DNA of 64,000 bases from assembly GCA_025464975.1 (NCBI GenBank), contig JAODMT010000004.1:186001-250000 (forward strand), read 5' to 3'. The stretch is from Microbacteriaceae bacterium. GTDB lineage: Bacteria > Actinomycetota > Actinomycetes > Actinomycetales > Microbacteriaceae. Under the pieces are notes generated by a model. It was given only the letters and a program-made list of their open reading frames with translations. It did no database searches and had not been told where the DNA came from. Shown here one piece after another: positions 17,883 through 25,799 of this stretch. A program made the position numbers and the translations under genes. Every line of letters starts with the position of its first letter. Within the stretch, counting starts at the first letter, position 1.

Positions 17883-18790
17883 GCGACGGTCTCCTGAAGC
17901 TTCATCTTGGACGGAATTCTTACCTTGTTGAACGAGCTCGTGCTCATGATGAGGGCGGAGACCGCGAGGCTCAGCACGAAGATCAGCATCGCGATGGCGC
18001 TGCCATAACCGTATTGGAACGCCTGGAAGGTCTGTTGGTACATCCAGGTCGCCGGTACCTGAGTTGATGTGCCCGGACCGCCACTCGTGAGCAGGAAGAT
18101 GTAGTCGAAGGTTTTGAAGGCGGAGGTGACAGCGAGGATGACACAGACCCGCACCGTTCCGAGCGACAGCGGAACGGTGACCCGACAGAAGATCTGGAAC
18201 GGGCTCGCCCCGTCGATGCGCGCCGACTCGTAGAACTCATTCGGGATGTCCTGCACTGCCGCGAGGAAGATGATGAGGAAGAAGCCGATGTCCTGATAGA
18301 TCGGGACTGCGATGGCGGCGTAGAACGCCGTGTCGGGGTTGGAAAGCCAGGCCTGCTTGAGGAAGCCGAGCCCGATCGACCCCAGGAACTGGTTGATGAT
18401 GCCGAAGTCCTTGTCGTACATCAGGGTGAAGACGAGAGACATGGCGGACGACGAGATGACGACCGGGAAGAAGAACACGCCCGTGAAGAACTTGTAGCCG
18501 GCAATCCGGTCGCGCAACATGGCGGCGAAGACGAGGCCGAGCCCCACCTTCACGATGACGGCGAGCGCCGCCCAGATGAGGATTCGGCCGATGCCGGACA
18601 TGAGCACCGAATCGTTGAAGAGGTGAACGTAGTTGGCCAAGCCGTTGAAGACAGGTGCCGAGATGCCGTCCCAGCTGGTGAAGCTTGCGAAGAAGGTTGC
18701 GACAAAGGGGTAGATGAAGAAGATCGCGTACAGCGCCACGGCAGGGAGCACGAACATCAGATACACACTTCGGAATTTCATGGCGCCCAT
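17879..18790 (-). CDS. CUT1 sugar ABC transporter, permease (MalF-like)
   Basis: A 303-residue permease with six predicted membrane segments; the EAA loop is YESARIDGASPFQIFCRVTVPLS. The ATG at 18790 is chosen because AAGAAGG lies 6 nt upstream; the open frame continues upstream through the intercistronic hairpin with a non-membrane sequence that does not fit the family. Stop overlaps the MalG-like start. Second gene of the transporter operon after the binding protein. Confidence 0.92.
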   Translation of the reverse strand: MGAMKFRSVYLMFVLPAVALYAIFFIYPFVATFFASFTSWDGISAPVFNGLANYVHLFNDSVLMSGIGRILIWAALAVIVKVGLGLVFAAMLRDRIAGYKFFTGVFFFPVVISSSAMSLVFTLMYDKDFGIINQFLGSIGLGFLKQAWLSNPDTAFYAAIAVPIYQDIGFFLIIFLAAVQDIPNEFYESARIDGASPFQIFCRVTVPLSLGTVRVCVILAVTSAFKTFDYIFLLTSGGPGTSTQVPATWMYQQTFQAFQYGYGSAIAMLIFVLSLAVSALIMSTSSFNKVRIPSKMKLQETVA

Positions 18791-18821
18791 GTGAAGCCTT
18801 CTTCTTCTCGGTAGGGGTGAG

Positions 18822-18854
18822 GGGTGGTGACCGCGCTGAGCCCGGCCACCACCC
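18822..18854 (-). promoter_or_regulatory. Intercistronic hairpin after the binding-protein gene
   Basis: GGGTGGTG (18822-18829) and CACCACCC (18847-18854) form an 8-bp perfect stem with a 17-nt loop between the binding-protein and permease genes. Such hairpins often stabilise the upstream mRNA, so that more binding protein than permease is made. Inference from position. Confidence 0.5.
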
Positions 18855-18873
18855 GGTGATCTCTCGTGCCGTG

Positions 18874-20187
18874 CTACTGCTTGAACATCGTGTCTAGCTG
18901 CTGCGCGAACTCCTTGGAGGTGAACGCACCGGCCCATTGCTGAGCCATCAACGGGTAGAAGGTCTGCTGCTGGCTCGGCGTACGGGCGTTGCCCAGCCAC
19001 TTGTCGCCCGCCTGCGTCGCCTGGACGGTCTGCAGTTGCGCGAATAGCGGTCCCGTCAGCGTGGCGTCCGGCTTCGCCTTGATGGCCGGAACCAGAACGG
19101 AGTTGTTGGCGAATTCGGTTTGAGCGCTTACCGAGGTCATGAAGGTGAGGAAGTTGGTCACCGCCGTCTTCTTGGCCGGGTCCTTAAGGCTCGCCGTGCT
19201 CGCGTAGAGAAGGGTCGTGAGGTCTCGTTCGACGTTCGTCGTCTTCTGTTGCCCGCCGGGGATCGTGGGGAACGGGATGACCTTCATGTCCGGGCCGAGG
19301 CTCTTGTCGATCGCCGGAAGATATCCGCTGTTGTCGATGAGCATTGCAGACTTGCCGGTATTGAGGTACTTGGCAATCGCGGCATTGTCATCGAGAGCCG
19401 CGGCATCCGAGGGTCCCATGTTCGTAGAGATGGACATGTAGTCGTCGACGGCCTTCTGCACGTTGGGCGACGTAAACGATCCCTTGCCCTGGAAGAGGTC
19501 AAGTGCCTTCTGATTGCCTAGGCTGCGGTCGAGCACGTAGTCGAAGAGTCGATCGTCGCTTTGGTTGACGGGCTGGGTGCTGACCGTCCACGGGATGATT
19601 CCCTGCTTCTTCAGGGCGGCAACGTCGCTGACGAGGAGCTTCCAGGTCGTCGGTAGCGGCAGCCCGGCCTTTTTGAAGACCTGTGTGTTGACGATCAGCG
19701 GAACCGCGAAGTTGACGAGCGGGAGCCCGCGTACCTTGCCGTCGACCGTCGCCGTGGCCCAGGCGCTAGCCGGAAACTCGTCCTTCATCGGTTTGGCGAT
19801 CGAGGTCAAATCGGCGAGTTGTCCGGTCGCGATGTACTTGTCCATATTGAACGCCGGCTGCGGCCGCCAGAAGTTGAAGACGTCCGGCACCTTCTTGCTG
19901 GCAAAGGCGAGCTGGATCAAGGGCTGCAGCGCCGTTGACTGAGCGGTCTGCAGTTGAACGGTGACGTTTGGGTACTTCTTGTGAAACTCCGCCAGTAACT
20001 TGTTCGTCGCGACGGGCGTTCCGGCTCCACTTCCCGTCATGTTCGTGGCGAACGTGATCGTGACCGGGGCGGTGCTTGCCGCGCTGGCGGGTTTCGCGCC
20101 GGAAGGGTTGGGCGATGAACATCCGGCCGCCATCGTGATGAGCGCGAGCGCTGCGGCCGCGGCAATGATCGTTCTTTTGGTGCGCAT
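18874..20187 (-). CDS. Sugar ABC transporter substrate-binding lipoprotein
   Basis: A 437-residue SBP_bac_1-type binding protein. It starts with basic MRTKR, a hydrophobic core and the lipobox MAAGC (lipidated Cys23), followed by a Ser/Pro/Ala linker. The mature part has the group-1 sugar-binding pattern VTITFATNMTGSG, LLAEFHKKYPNVTVQLQ and PDVFNFWRPQ. ATG 20187 is placed by GAGGAG upstream. First recognised gene of the transporter operon; a possible 58-codon reading frame ends 5 nt before its start. Ligand unknown; the operon context suggests a sugar or sugar acid. Confidence 0.93.
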   Translation of the reverse strand: MRTKRTIIAAAAALALITMAAGCSSPNPSGAKPASAASTAPVTITFATNMTGSGAGTPVATNKLLAEFHKKYPNVTVQLQTAQSTALQPLIQLAFASKKVPDVFNFWRPQPAFNMDKYIATGQLADLTSIAKPMKDEFPASAWATATVDGKVRGLPLVNFAVPLIVNTQVFKKAGLPLPTTWKLLVSDVAALKKQGIIPWTVSTQPVNQSDDRLFDYVLDRSLGNQKALDLFQGKGSFTSPNVQKAVDDYMSISTNMGPSDAAALDDNAAIAKYLNTGKSAMLIDNSGYLPAIDKSLGPDMKVIPFPTIPGGQQKTTNVERDLTTLLYASTASLKDPAKKTAVTNFLTFMTSVSAQTEFANNSVLVPAIKAKPDATLTGPLFAQLQTVQATQAGDKWLGNARTPSQQQTFYPLMAQQWAGAFTSKEFAQQLDTMFKQ

Positions 20188-20192
20188 GGTGA

Positions 20193-20369
20193 TTAACTCC
20201 TCAAAGCATCGGTCGGTGCAGGGCGTGCTGAAGGGTTGCGCGGGCGCAAGGGTTCGCGCCGGTGCGCGCTGCGGAGATAACGAAAGTCGTCCTGCCTGGT
20301 GTGGCGGGCGCAATTGTCCGTACGCTCGACGCCGGGCGCCGATAGTAGTGAGGCGTCGCTGTGGTTCAC
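20193..20369 (-). CDS. Possible small reading frame upstream of the binding-protein gene
   Basis: A GTG at 20369 sits 4 nt behind a strong AAGGAGG and opens a 58-codon frame that stops 5 nt before the binding-protein ATG, overlapping its ribosome-binding region. The predicted peptide is polar and Arg-rich (16% Arg), with no signal peptide or membrane segment and no recognised domain. It could be a leader peptide coupling translation, or chance. Its ribosome-binding site lies in the loop of an inverted repeat. Confidence 0.3.
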   Translation of the reverse strand: MNHSDASLLSAPGVERTDNCARHTRQDDFRYLRSAHRREPLRPRNPSARPAPTDALRS

Positions 20370-20395
20370 AGTTCCTCCTTGAACTGTCTGGACAG
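20359..20395. promoter_or_regulatory. Cluster of interlocking inverted repeats (possible operators or RNA switch)
   Basis: CTGTG-gtt-CACAG (20359-20371) and CTGTC-tg-GACAG (20384-20395) are two palindromes. Between and overlapping them, ACAGTTC (20368-20374) and GAACTGT (20381-20387) form a third. On the minus strand the 6-nt loop of the third is AAGGAG, a Shine-Dalgarno core. This could be a pair of repressor operators before the transporter operon or an RNA element controlling translation. Confidence 0.45.
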
Positions 20396-20777
20396 CGGAG
20401 CGGAGGTCCTTGATCTGGGGAACCGCCGGTCTGCCGTCTTCGACCCGGGTGCTCGCGGTTGGGTGAGCCCGGGACCTTCGTTGTCGATTCCACTGTGGCA
20501 TCGCGCGCGGCAGCCCTTTCATGCACGTCCCGCTATTCGGCACACAAAACCGCAACGCGACAGCGGCCCGATTCGTCGGCGGCCACGGTGGTCACCGAGG
20601 TTGGATGCCGGGTGGACACCGGGGGCCAGCGTTTTGAATTTCCCTCCCGCTCCGGGCGTCTCGCTCGACGGGACGCTGAGGCTGCGGGGTTGCCGGGCGG
20701 TGCCATTCTGGGCGCGAAGTTGTTCGTAGAAAAAATGATGTTGCCCCGGGCGGCGACGATAAGGGAGCGTGACAGAG
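20396..20777. other. Intergenic region before malate synthase
   Basis: About 380 bp separate the divergent transporter and aceB genes. Several frames are open but none has a ribosome-binding site, family similarity or consistent codon bias. AAGGGAG at 20761-20767 serves aceB. I see no RNA gene, no clear repeat and no convincing -35/-10 pair here. Confidence 0.5.
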
Positions 20778-22397
20778 ATGTCGAAGATTAGTGTGCAGGC
20801 GCCGGCGGTCAACCGGCAGGACGAAATCCTCACGGACGAGGCCCTCGACTTTATCCACGCCTTGCATGGGCGGTTCGCCGCACGTCGTGACGAGCTTCTT
20901 CAGTTGCGTCGCGCCGCCAGCGACGAGATCGCCGAAAGCGGAAGACTTGACTTCAAGCCTGAGACGGCCTCGGTTCGTGGGGGGTCGTGGAAGGTGGCGG
21001 AAGCCCCGGCTGATCTACGGGATCGCCGTGTCGAGATCACCGGACCAACAGAGCCGAAGATGGCCATCAACGCCCTGAATTCCGGCGCCAAGGTGTGGCT
21101 GGCCGATCTCGAGGACGCCAACACCCCCCACTGGGACAACGTGATTACCGGCCAGGTTGTCTTGCGCGATGCCACGCGTCGAACCCTTTCCTTCACCTCC
21201 CCGGAGGGCAAGTCCTATTCCCTCAGGACGGATGCGCCTCTCGCCGTCGTCGTGGTGCGTCCCCGCGGCTGGCACCTCGACGACGACCACCTCATCATCG
21301 ATGGCAGACCGGCAGTCGGAGCGCTCGTGGACTTCGGTCTCTACTTTTTTCACAACGCGGCCGAGCTGCTCAAAAGGGGCAGCGGTCCCTACTTCTACCT
21401 GCCAAAAATGGAGAGCTACCTCGAGGCCCGCCTGTGGAACGAGGTATTCGTGTTCGCGCAGGACTACGTGAAAGTTCCGCAGGGCTCGGTGCGGGCGACC
21501 GCGCTCGTCGAAACCATCCCCGCGGCATTCCAGATGGAGGAGATTCTCTACGAATTGCGCGACCACGCTTCCGGACTCAACGCCGGTCGCTGGGACTATC
21601 TTTTCAGTCTGATCAAGTATTTCCGTGATGCGGGTCAGAGCTTCGTGCTGCCGGACCGCGCGTCGGTGACGATGACCGCGCCGTTCATGCGTGCCTACAC
21701 GACACTTCTCGTCCGCGCCTGCCACAGCCACGGTGCGTTCGCGATGGGTGGGATGGCTGCCTTCATCCCGAATCGCCGGGAACCGGCCATCAACGAGATC
21801 GCGTTCGCCAAGGTGCGCGCGGACAAAGAGCGTGAGGCGAACGACGGCTTTGACGGATCCTGGGTCGCGCATCCGGATCTGGTCTCCATCTGCGCTGAGA
21901 TTTTCGGCGCCGTTCTCGACGGGCGCCCGAACCAATTGGACAAGCCGCTTACCGACGTCGTAATCACGGCGACCGATTTGCTGGCCGTCGATCAAACTCC
22001 GGGAATTGTCACCGAGACGGGCGCCCGAGACAACATCTCGGTCGCGGTCCAGTACTTGGCCACCTGGTTGGGCGGCAATGGAGCGGTCGCCATCAACAAC
22101 CTCATGGAGGATGCGGCCACGGCGGAAATTTCGCGTTCCCAGATCTGGCAGTGGGTGCACGCGCAAGTCGTGCTCGATACAGGCGACATCCTGACCGCGG
22201 AGCTGGTGCGACGCCTTCTCGACGAGGAGGTCGCCGCCGTGGCCGCGGCTCGCGGAAGCGCATTCGACGAGACCAACTACTCCATTGCTCGTGACCTATT
22301 CGAGACGGTGGCTCTGGCCGATTCCTACGCCGACTTTCTCACCGTGCCGGCGTACCGCTACGTTGTGGCGGCCGAGGGAGTCACACAAGCGTCCTGA
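20778..22397 (+). CDS. aceB: Malate synthase A
   Basis: A 539-residue malate synthase of the A type: glyoxylate + acetyl-CoA + water gives malate + CoA, the second step of the glyoxylate bypass. Visible: GPTEPKMAINALNSGAKVWLADLEDANTPHWDN, RPRGWHLDDDHL with the catalytic Arg, YFYLPKMES, ATALVETIPAAFQMEEIL and the AFMGGMAAFIPNRR-like segment FAMGGMAAFIPNR. ATG 20778 is preferred (AAGGGAG 10 nt upstream) over GTG 20769, which is only 1 nt from that site. No isocitrate lyase is nearby. Position next to the sugar-acid island may mean glyoxylate is produced there, but this is speculative. Confidence 0.95.
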   Translation: MSKISVQAPAVNRQDEILTDEALDFIHALHGRFAARRDELLQLRRAASDEIAESGRLDFKPETASVRGGSWKVAEAPADLRDRRVEITGPTEPKMAINALNSGAKVWLADLEDANTPHWDNVITGQVVLRDATRRTLSFTSPEGKSYSLRTDAPLAVVVVRPRGWHLDDDHLIIDGRPAVGALVDFGLYFFHNAAELLKRGSGPYFYLPKMESYLEARLWNEVFVFAQDYVKVPQGSVRATALVETIPAAFQMEEILYELRDHASGLNAGRWDYLFSLIKYFRDAGQSFVLPDRASVTMTAPFMRAYTTLLVRACHSHGAFAMGGMAAFIPNRREPAINEIAFAKVRADKEREANDGFDGSWVAHPDLVSICAEIFGAVLDGRPNQLDKPLTDVVITATDLLAVDQTPGIVTETGARDNISVAVQYLATWLGGNGAVAINNLMEDAATAEISRSQIWQWVHAQVVLDTGDILTAELVRRLLDEEVAAVAAARGSAFDETNYSIARDLFETVALADSYADFLTVPAYRYVVAAEGVTQAS

Positions 22398-22429
22398 TTA
22401 CTCAACCCTCATCCGTCGGCGGCTCGCTC

Positions 22430-22435
22430 TAGGGT
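22430..22435 (+). promoter_or_regulatory. -10-like hexamer TAGGGT for a leaderless start
   Basis: TAGGGT ends exactly 6 nt before the GTG at 22442, with no ribosome-binding site; suggests leaderless transcription separate from aceB. Confidence 0.5.
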
Positions 22436-22441
22436 GGAGCC

Positions 22442-23416
22442 GTGACCCAATTCGGACAGCATGCGGCACCCACTCACGTCATCGCCCACATCAGCGACAC
22501 GCACTTCTTGAGCGGGGATCGCACGTTGCACGGGGCGATCGCGACACACGCCAATCTGCTTCTCGCCCTCGCTCAACTGGAGCGGTCCGGAACGCGCCCG
22601 GCGGCAATCGTCTTCACGGGAGACCTGGCGGATCTCGCCGAGCCCGGCGCATACCGCAGTCTTCGCGAGATGGTGGAACCCGTCGCGGAACGCCTCGGCG
22701 CGCAGGTCATCTGGGGCATTGGCAACCACGACGAGCGACTGCAGTACGCGAGCGAGCTGTTTGACGAGACGATGCTGTTCGACGAGACCGTCGAATCAAC
22801 ACCGGTTCCGGCCCAGGATCGGGTCTACGAAGTCGACGGCTTGCGGATCATCGCGGTCGACAGCACGGTCCCGGGCTATCACCACGGCGATCTCACGGAC
22901 GCGCAGCTGTCCTGGCTGGCAGATGAATTGGCCACGCCCGCCCGACATGGCACGATTCTCGCGATGCACCACCCTCCGATTCCGACGCCGATCGAACTCA
23001 TGGCGGTGCTCGAGTTGCGCGGCCAGGACCGGCTCGCGGAGGTGATCCGGGGGACCGACGTGCGGGCGATCCTCGCCGGCCACCTGCACTACGCAACCCA
23101 TGGGTCCCTCGCCGGAGTGCCGGTGTCGGTGGCCGCGGCGACCTGCTACACGATGGATCTCAGTGCACCGCTGCATACGCTGTCCGGAATCGACGGCGGT
23201 CAGGCCATCAATTTGGTACACGTCTACGCGGATCAGCTGGTGCACTCGGTCGTTCCGATCGGCGGCTTCGCGGAGATCAGCGGGTTCAGTGCGCTCTTCC
23301 TCGAACGGATGGGCGCGCTCTCACCAGAGGAGCGGCTTGAGGTCTTCTCCAGCAAGGCCTCGACGATGACCATCGCCGAGGTCGAGGACGGGCTCAGGCC
23401 CTCGCCGCGTGGGTGA
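22442..23416 (+). CDS. Calcineurin-like phosphodiesterase (CpdA/Rv0805 type)
   Basis: A 324-residue metallophosphoesterase with two metals. All family motifs are visible: D19-x-H21 in [35 protein letters not shown] and [10 protein letters not shown]. The closest functional types are the class III cyclic nucleotide phosphodiesterases such as Rv0805, but members also hydrolyse other phosphodiesters. No signal peptide or membrane segment, so cytosolic. Overlaps the xerC start region by 8 bp. A role in cAMP turnover is inference. Confidence 0.88.
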   Translation: MTQFGQHAAPTHVIAHISDTHFLSGDRTLHGAIATHANLLLALAQLERSGTRPAAIVFTGDLADLAEPGAYRSLREMVEPVAERLGAQVIWGIGNHDERLQYASELFDETMLFDETVESTPVPAQDRVYEVDGLRIIAVDSTVPGYHHGDLTDAQLSWLADELATPARHGTILAMHHPPIPTPIELMAVLELRGQDRLAEVIRGTDVRAILAGHLHYATHGSLAGVPVSVAAATCYTMDLSAPLHTLSGIDGGQAINLVHVYADQLVHSVVPIGGFAEISGFSALFLERMGALSPEERLEVFSSKASTMTIAEVEDGLRPSPRG

Positions 23417-24341
23417 ACCGACGGTGGCTGGGCCCATGCGACTCGATCGGGCGGTAGAAGACTTCGCGGCCTACCTTGCCGCGGAGCGCGGCTTCAGCGA
23501 GCACACCGTTCGCGCCTACCGGTCCGATCTGACCCGGCTATGCCGGTTCGCCGACGATCGAGGCGTGGAGCTGGCAGGCGACGTCACTCTCGACCTGTTG
23601 CGCGAGTGGCTGTGGCAGGGCTCGCAGGCGGGACTGGCGAAGGCGACACTAGCCCGCCGCTCCGCCGCCGTGCGCGCCCTGACGATCTGGCTTGCTCGAA
23701 CCGGCGACACTGACGCGGACGCTGCCGCCCGGCTCAAGTCGCCCCGCCCCGACCGGCACCTGCCCCGGGTCCTGACCCGCGAGCAGATGGACAAAATCCT
23801 CGCCGGTCTCAAGGCGCGGGCCGACACAGACGACCCCGGCGCCATCCGGGACCTTGCCGTGATCGAGCTGCTCTACGCCTCCGCCCTCCGGGCGAGTGAA
23901 TTGACGGGCCTCGATATACCGAGCGTTGATGTCGGGCAGCTCACCGTGCGGGTCACGGGAAAGGGGTCGAAGGAGCGCGTCGTCCCGTTCGGCGTGCCGG
24001 CATTGCATGCGCTCGTGAGGTACCTCGACATCGCGCGACCGCTGCTGGTCGGCGATCAGGAGACGGCGGCGCTGTTCCTTTCTGGCAAAGGCACTCGGCT
24101 CGGCAGTCGCAGTGTGTATTCGCTCGTCTCGGCGCTACTTGCCGCCGTGCCGGGTGGCGGGCCTTCCGGCCCGCACGCCCTTCGCCATACCGCCGCAACC
24201 CACTTGCTCGACGGCGGCGCCGACCTGCGGGCGGTACAGGAACTTCTCGGACACGCGAGTCTCGGAACGACCCAGATTTACACTCACGTCTCGACCGAGC
24301 GGCTCACGGAGAGCTATCGCTCGGCGCATCCGCGAGCGTAA
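23409..24341 (+). CDS. xerC: Tyrosine recombinase XerC
   Basis: A 310-residue site-specific recombinase that resolves chromosome dimers at dif together with XerD. N-terminal SAM-like domain ([26 protein letters not shown]) and C-terminal catalytic domain with the full set Arg161, Lys185, His256, Arg259, His282 and nucleophile Tyr291 (IYTHVS). GTG 23409 is coupled to the upstream stop; ATG 23436 would give a start closer to the usual XerC length. Position near rpsB and dprA matches xerC of other actinobacteria (Rv2894c), which favours XerC over XerD or a phage integrase. Confidence 0.9.
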   Translation: MGEPTVAGPMRLDRAVEDFAAYLAAERGFSEHTVRAYRSDLTRLCRFADDRGVELAGDVTLDLLREWLWQGSQAGLAKATLARRSAAVRALTIWLARTGDTDADAAARLKSPRPDRHLPRVLTREQMDKILAGLKARADTDDPGAIRDLAVIELLYASALRASELTGLDIPSVDVGQLTVRVTGKGSKERVVPFGVPALHALVRYLDIARPLLVGDQETAALFLSGKGTRLGSRSVYSLVSALLAAVPGGGPSGPHALRHTAATHLLDGGADLRAVQELLGHASLGTTQIYTHVSTERLTESYRSAHPRA

Positions 24342-24413
24342 GCGCCGCCCGAAGCCCCGCCCGAAACCCCGCCAGAACCCCGCCAGACGAGGTTGCCGGA
24401 CGAGGTCGCCCGA

Positions 24414-24450
24414 AGCGTCCCGTCGAAATACCAGCGTCCCGTCGAAATAC
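24414..24450. repeat. 18-bp direct repeat in tandem after xerC
   Basis: AGCGTCCCGTCGAAATAC occurs at 24414-24431 and 24433-24450, separated by one base. It is preceded by a run of related CCCGAAACCCCGCCAGA-like words from about 24350. No dyad of a dif site is visible in it. Confidence 0.8.
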
Positions 24451-24456
24451 GGCGGT

Positions 24457-24816
24457 TCAGCGGTCGACGACTCCGATGAACTGGCCACCGATCCCGTCGA
24501 ATTCCTCGCGGGTCAAGCCGTCTGCCGGCTCCGGAAGATCCCAGATGTCGTGATCCGAGCAGCTGAGGTAGGTGAATTCCGGCCACCACTTTTTCGGCCG
24601 TGCGTCAGCGGTCAGCCCGCAGACGTCACAGGTGAGCTGCACCCACACCGGTCGCTTGCTTGACCGGCGGTTGGCGCGAGACTGCAGCAACCAGGCCGGA
24701 GGATTCTCATCAAGGTCCGCGAGCACGCTCTCGGACATCCACGCCGGGAGGTCGTGCCGCACTGCCATCTCGATCGGAATATCGAGTCGTTTGGCCGCCT
24801 CGCGTCTGCTGATCAT
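24457..24816 (-). CDS. Conserved hypothetical protein with Cys pair
   Basis: A 119-residue protein. It opens with a short helix-turn-helix-like stretch (ISRREAAKRLDIPIEMAVRH) and contains a CDVCG pair followed by a LSCSDHD segment, which together could bind zinc. Trp/Asp-rich C-terminal part (WDLPEPADGLTREEFDG). The ATG at 24816 lies inside the end of the M23-like gene on the same strand, an overlap of 107 bp; internal ATGs at 24768 and 24738 shorten but do not remove the overlap. Function unknown; a small DNA- or nucleic-acid-binding protein is a guess. Confidence 0.7.
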   Translation of the reverse strand: MISRREAAKRLDIPIEMAVRHDLPAWMSESVLADLDENPPAWLLQSRANRRSSKRPVWVQLTCDVCGLTADARPKKWWPEFTYLSCSDHDIWDLPEPADGLTREEFDGIGGQFIGVVDR

Positions 24817-25399
24817 TGCTCCAACGATAGGCGACGGAGGCCACGGCCGCGGGGGGCGCCGGCCCCGTCGTCCGCTCGGTCGGCAGCAGCACCGCGTGCC
24901 GAACGCCCAGCAGATAGTTGAGCGGCGACACGTATTGACCATGGAGGCGAGCCCCAAAGTGCACGCACGGGTTCGCGCAGTGGCCTTCCACCACGGTGCC
25001 GACCGTCAAGCCCCGAGTCACAGCGGATCCCGCGGCAAGGGTCGAGACAACCGGCTCGAAGCTGGACATCAGGCCGCCGTCATGTCGGATCGACAGCACC
25101 GGCCGATCCACCACGACACCGGCGAAGTAGACGACGCCGTCATCTGGCGCGATCACCGGGCCTCCCACCGTCGATGCGATATCAATGCCGCGATGACCGG
25201 CGGCATAGCGGGTCAACGGCGCGATGAACGGTCGAATAACCGGATGCGGCGGTGCAATCGGCCACGACCACGGTGCGGTCACTCCCGTCGCGGCTTGCGC
25301 CTGAGGCACGGCGGGGGACACCGTCGCCGGTACCAGTGCGCACAGGATCGCCAGGCAACTAAGCCGGAGTAGTCTGACGGCCGCGATCGGGAGTAACAC
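24710..25399 (-). CDS. Exported M23-like (LytM) protein, probably degenerate
   Basis: A 229-residue protein with an N-terminal signal peptide (AAVRLLRLSCLAILCALVPA, cleavage after about AQA) and a LytM/M23 fold: RYAAGHRGIDIAS gives the H-x3-D metal pair. The second motif, normally H-x-H, reads C-V-H in PCVHFGARLHG, so one zinc ligand is missing. The same gene next to rpsB in mycobacteria (Rv2891) belongs to this type. GTG 25399 is fixed by GGGAGG 9 nt upstream. The last ~40 residues after YVSPLNYLLG are low in similarity and overlap the neighbouring gene by 107 bp. Cell-wall binding or regulation is more likely than peptidase activity. Confidence 0.8.
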   Translation of the reverse strand: MLLPIAAVRLLRLSCLAILCALVPATVSPAVPQAQAATGVTAPWSWPIAPPHPVIRPFIAPLTRYAAGHRGIDIASTVGGPVIAPDDGVVYFAGVVVDRPVLSIRHDGGLMSSFEPVVSTLAAGSAVTRGLTVGTVVEGHCANPCVHFGARLHGQYVSPLNYLLGVRHAVLLPTERTTGPAPPAAVASVAYRWSNDQQTRGGQTTRYSDRDGSAARPPGVDVRERARGP

Positions 25400-25799
25400 G
25401 GATGACAGCCTCCCGCGCCGGAACGGGCGGCGGGCGGCGGGGGAGTGGACTGGGGAATCGGTCGCAGGGCCCGCTCGTGCGAAGGAGAGGTCGCCCCAAC
25501 TGCTCAGGTTGGATAGCTGCTCAGTGCCGATAACGCTCGGTGCTACACTGATCCGAGCATCCCGGCTATTCGGGATGACTACGCGTGCCCGGAGTGGGCG
25601 ATCGCCACGGTGATTCCCACAGCACGCAGTACATCCACTCGGTCCGGTTCCCCTATTCGCCAGTCGAATGAGGAAGCGGCGGATGTCTGCCGGGCACCAG
25701 GATTCGCACCAACCGGTGCGATAAACAACTGAGTGTGCACTGCCTGATGCGATCGCAGCGAGCTGCGAGGCGTCGAGCGTGCCAGAAAAGGAGACGGCC
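25400..25799 (+). promoter_or_regulatory. rpsB promoter and long structured leader
   Basis: The 400 bp between the divergent M23-like gene and rpsB hold a TACACT -10-like hexamer (25544-25549) inside GCTCGG (25535-25540)/CCGAGC (25553-25558), followed by a perfect hairpin CATCCCG-gctatt-CGGGATG (25558-25577). If transcription starts near 25556, the leader is about 245 nt, long enough for feedback control by S2 as known for rpsB in other bacteria. No further gene is seen. AAAAGGAG at 25784-25791 is the rpsB ribosome-binding site. Confidence 0.5.

Noticed and set aside
20361-20791. Plus-strand frames between the transporter operon and aceB
   Set aside because: No ribosome-binding site, Arg/Pro-rich content and no recognised motif.
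24414-24450. dif or att site next to xerC
   Set aside because: The repeat lacks the paired inverted half-sites with a 6-bp centre expected for dif, and no prophage genes are nearby.
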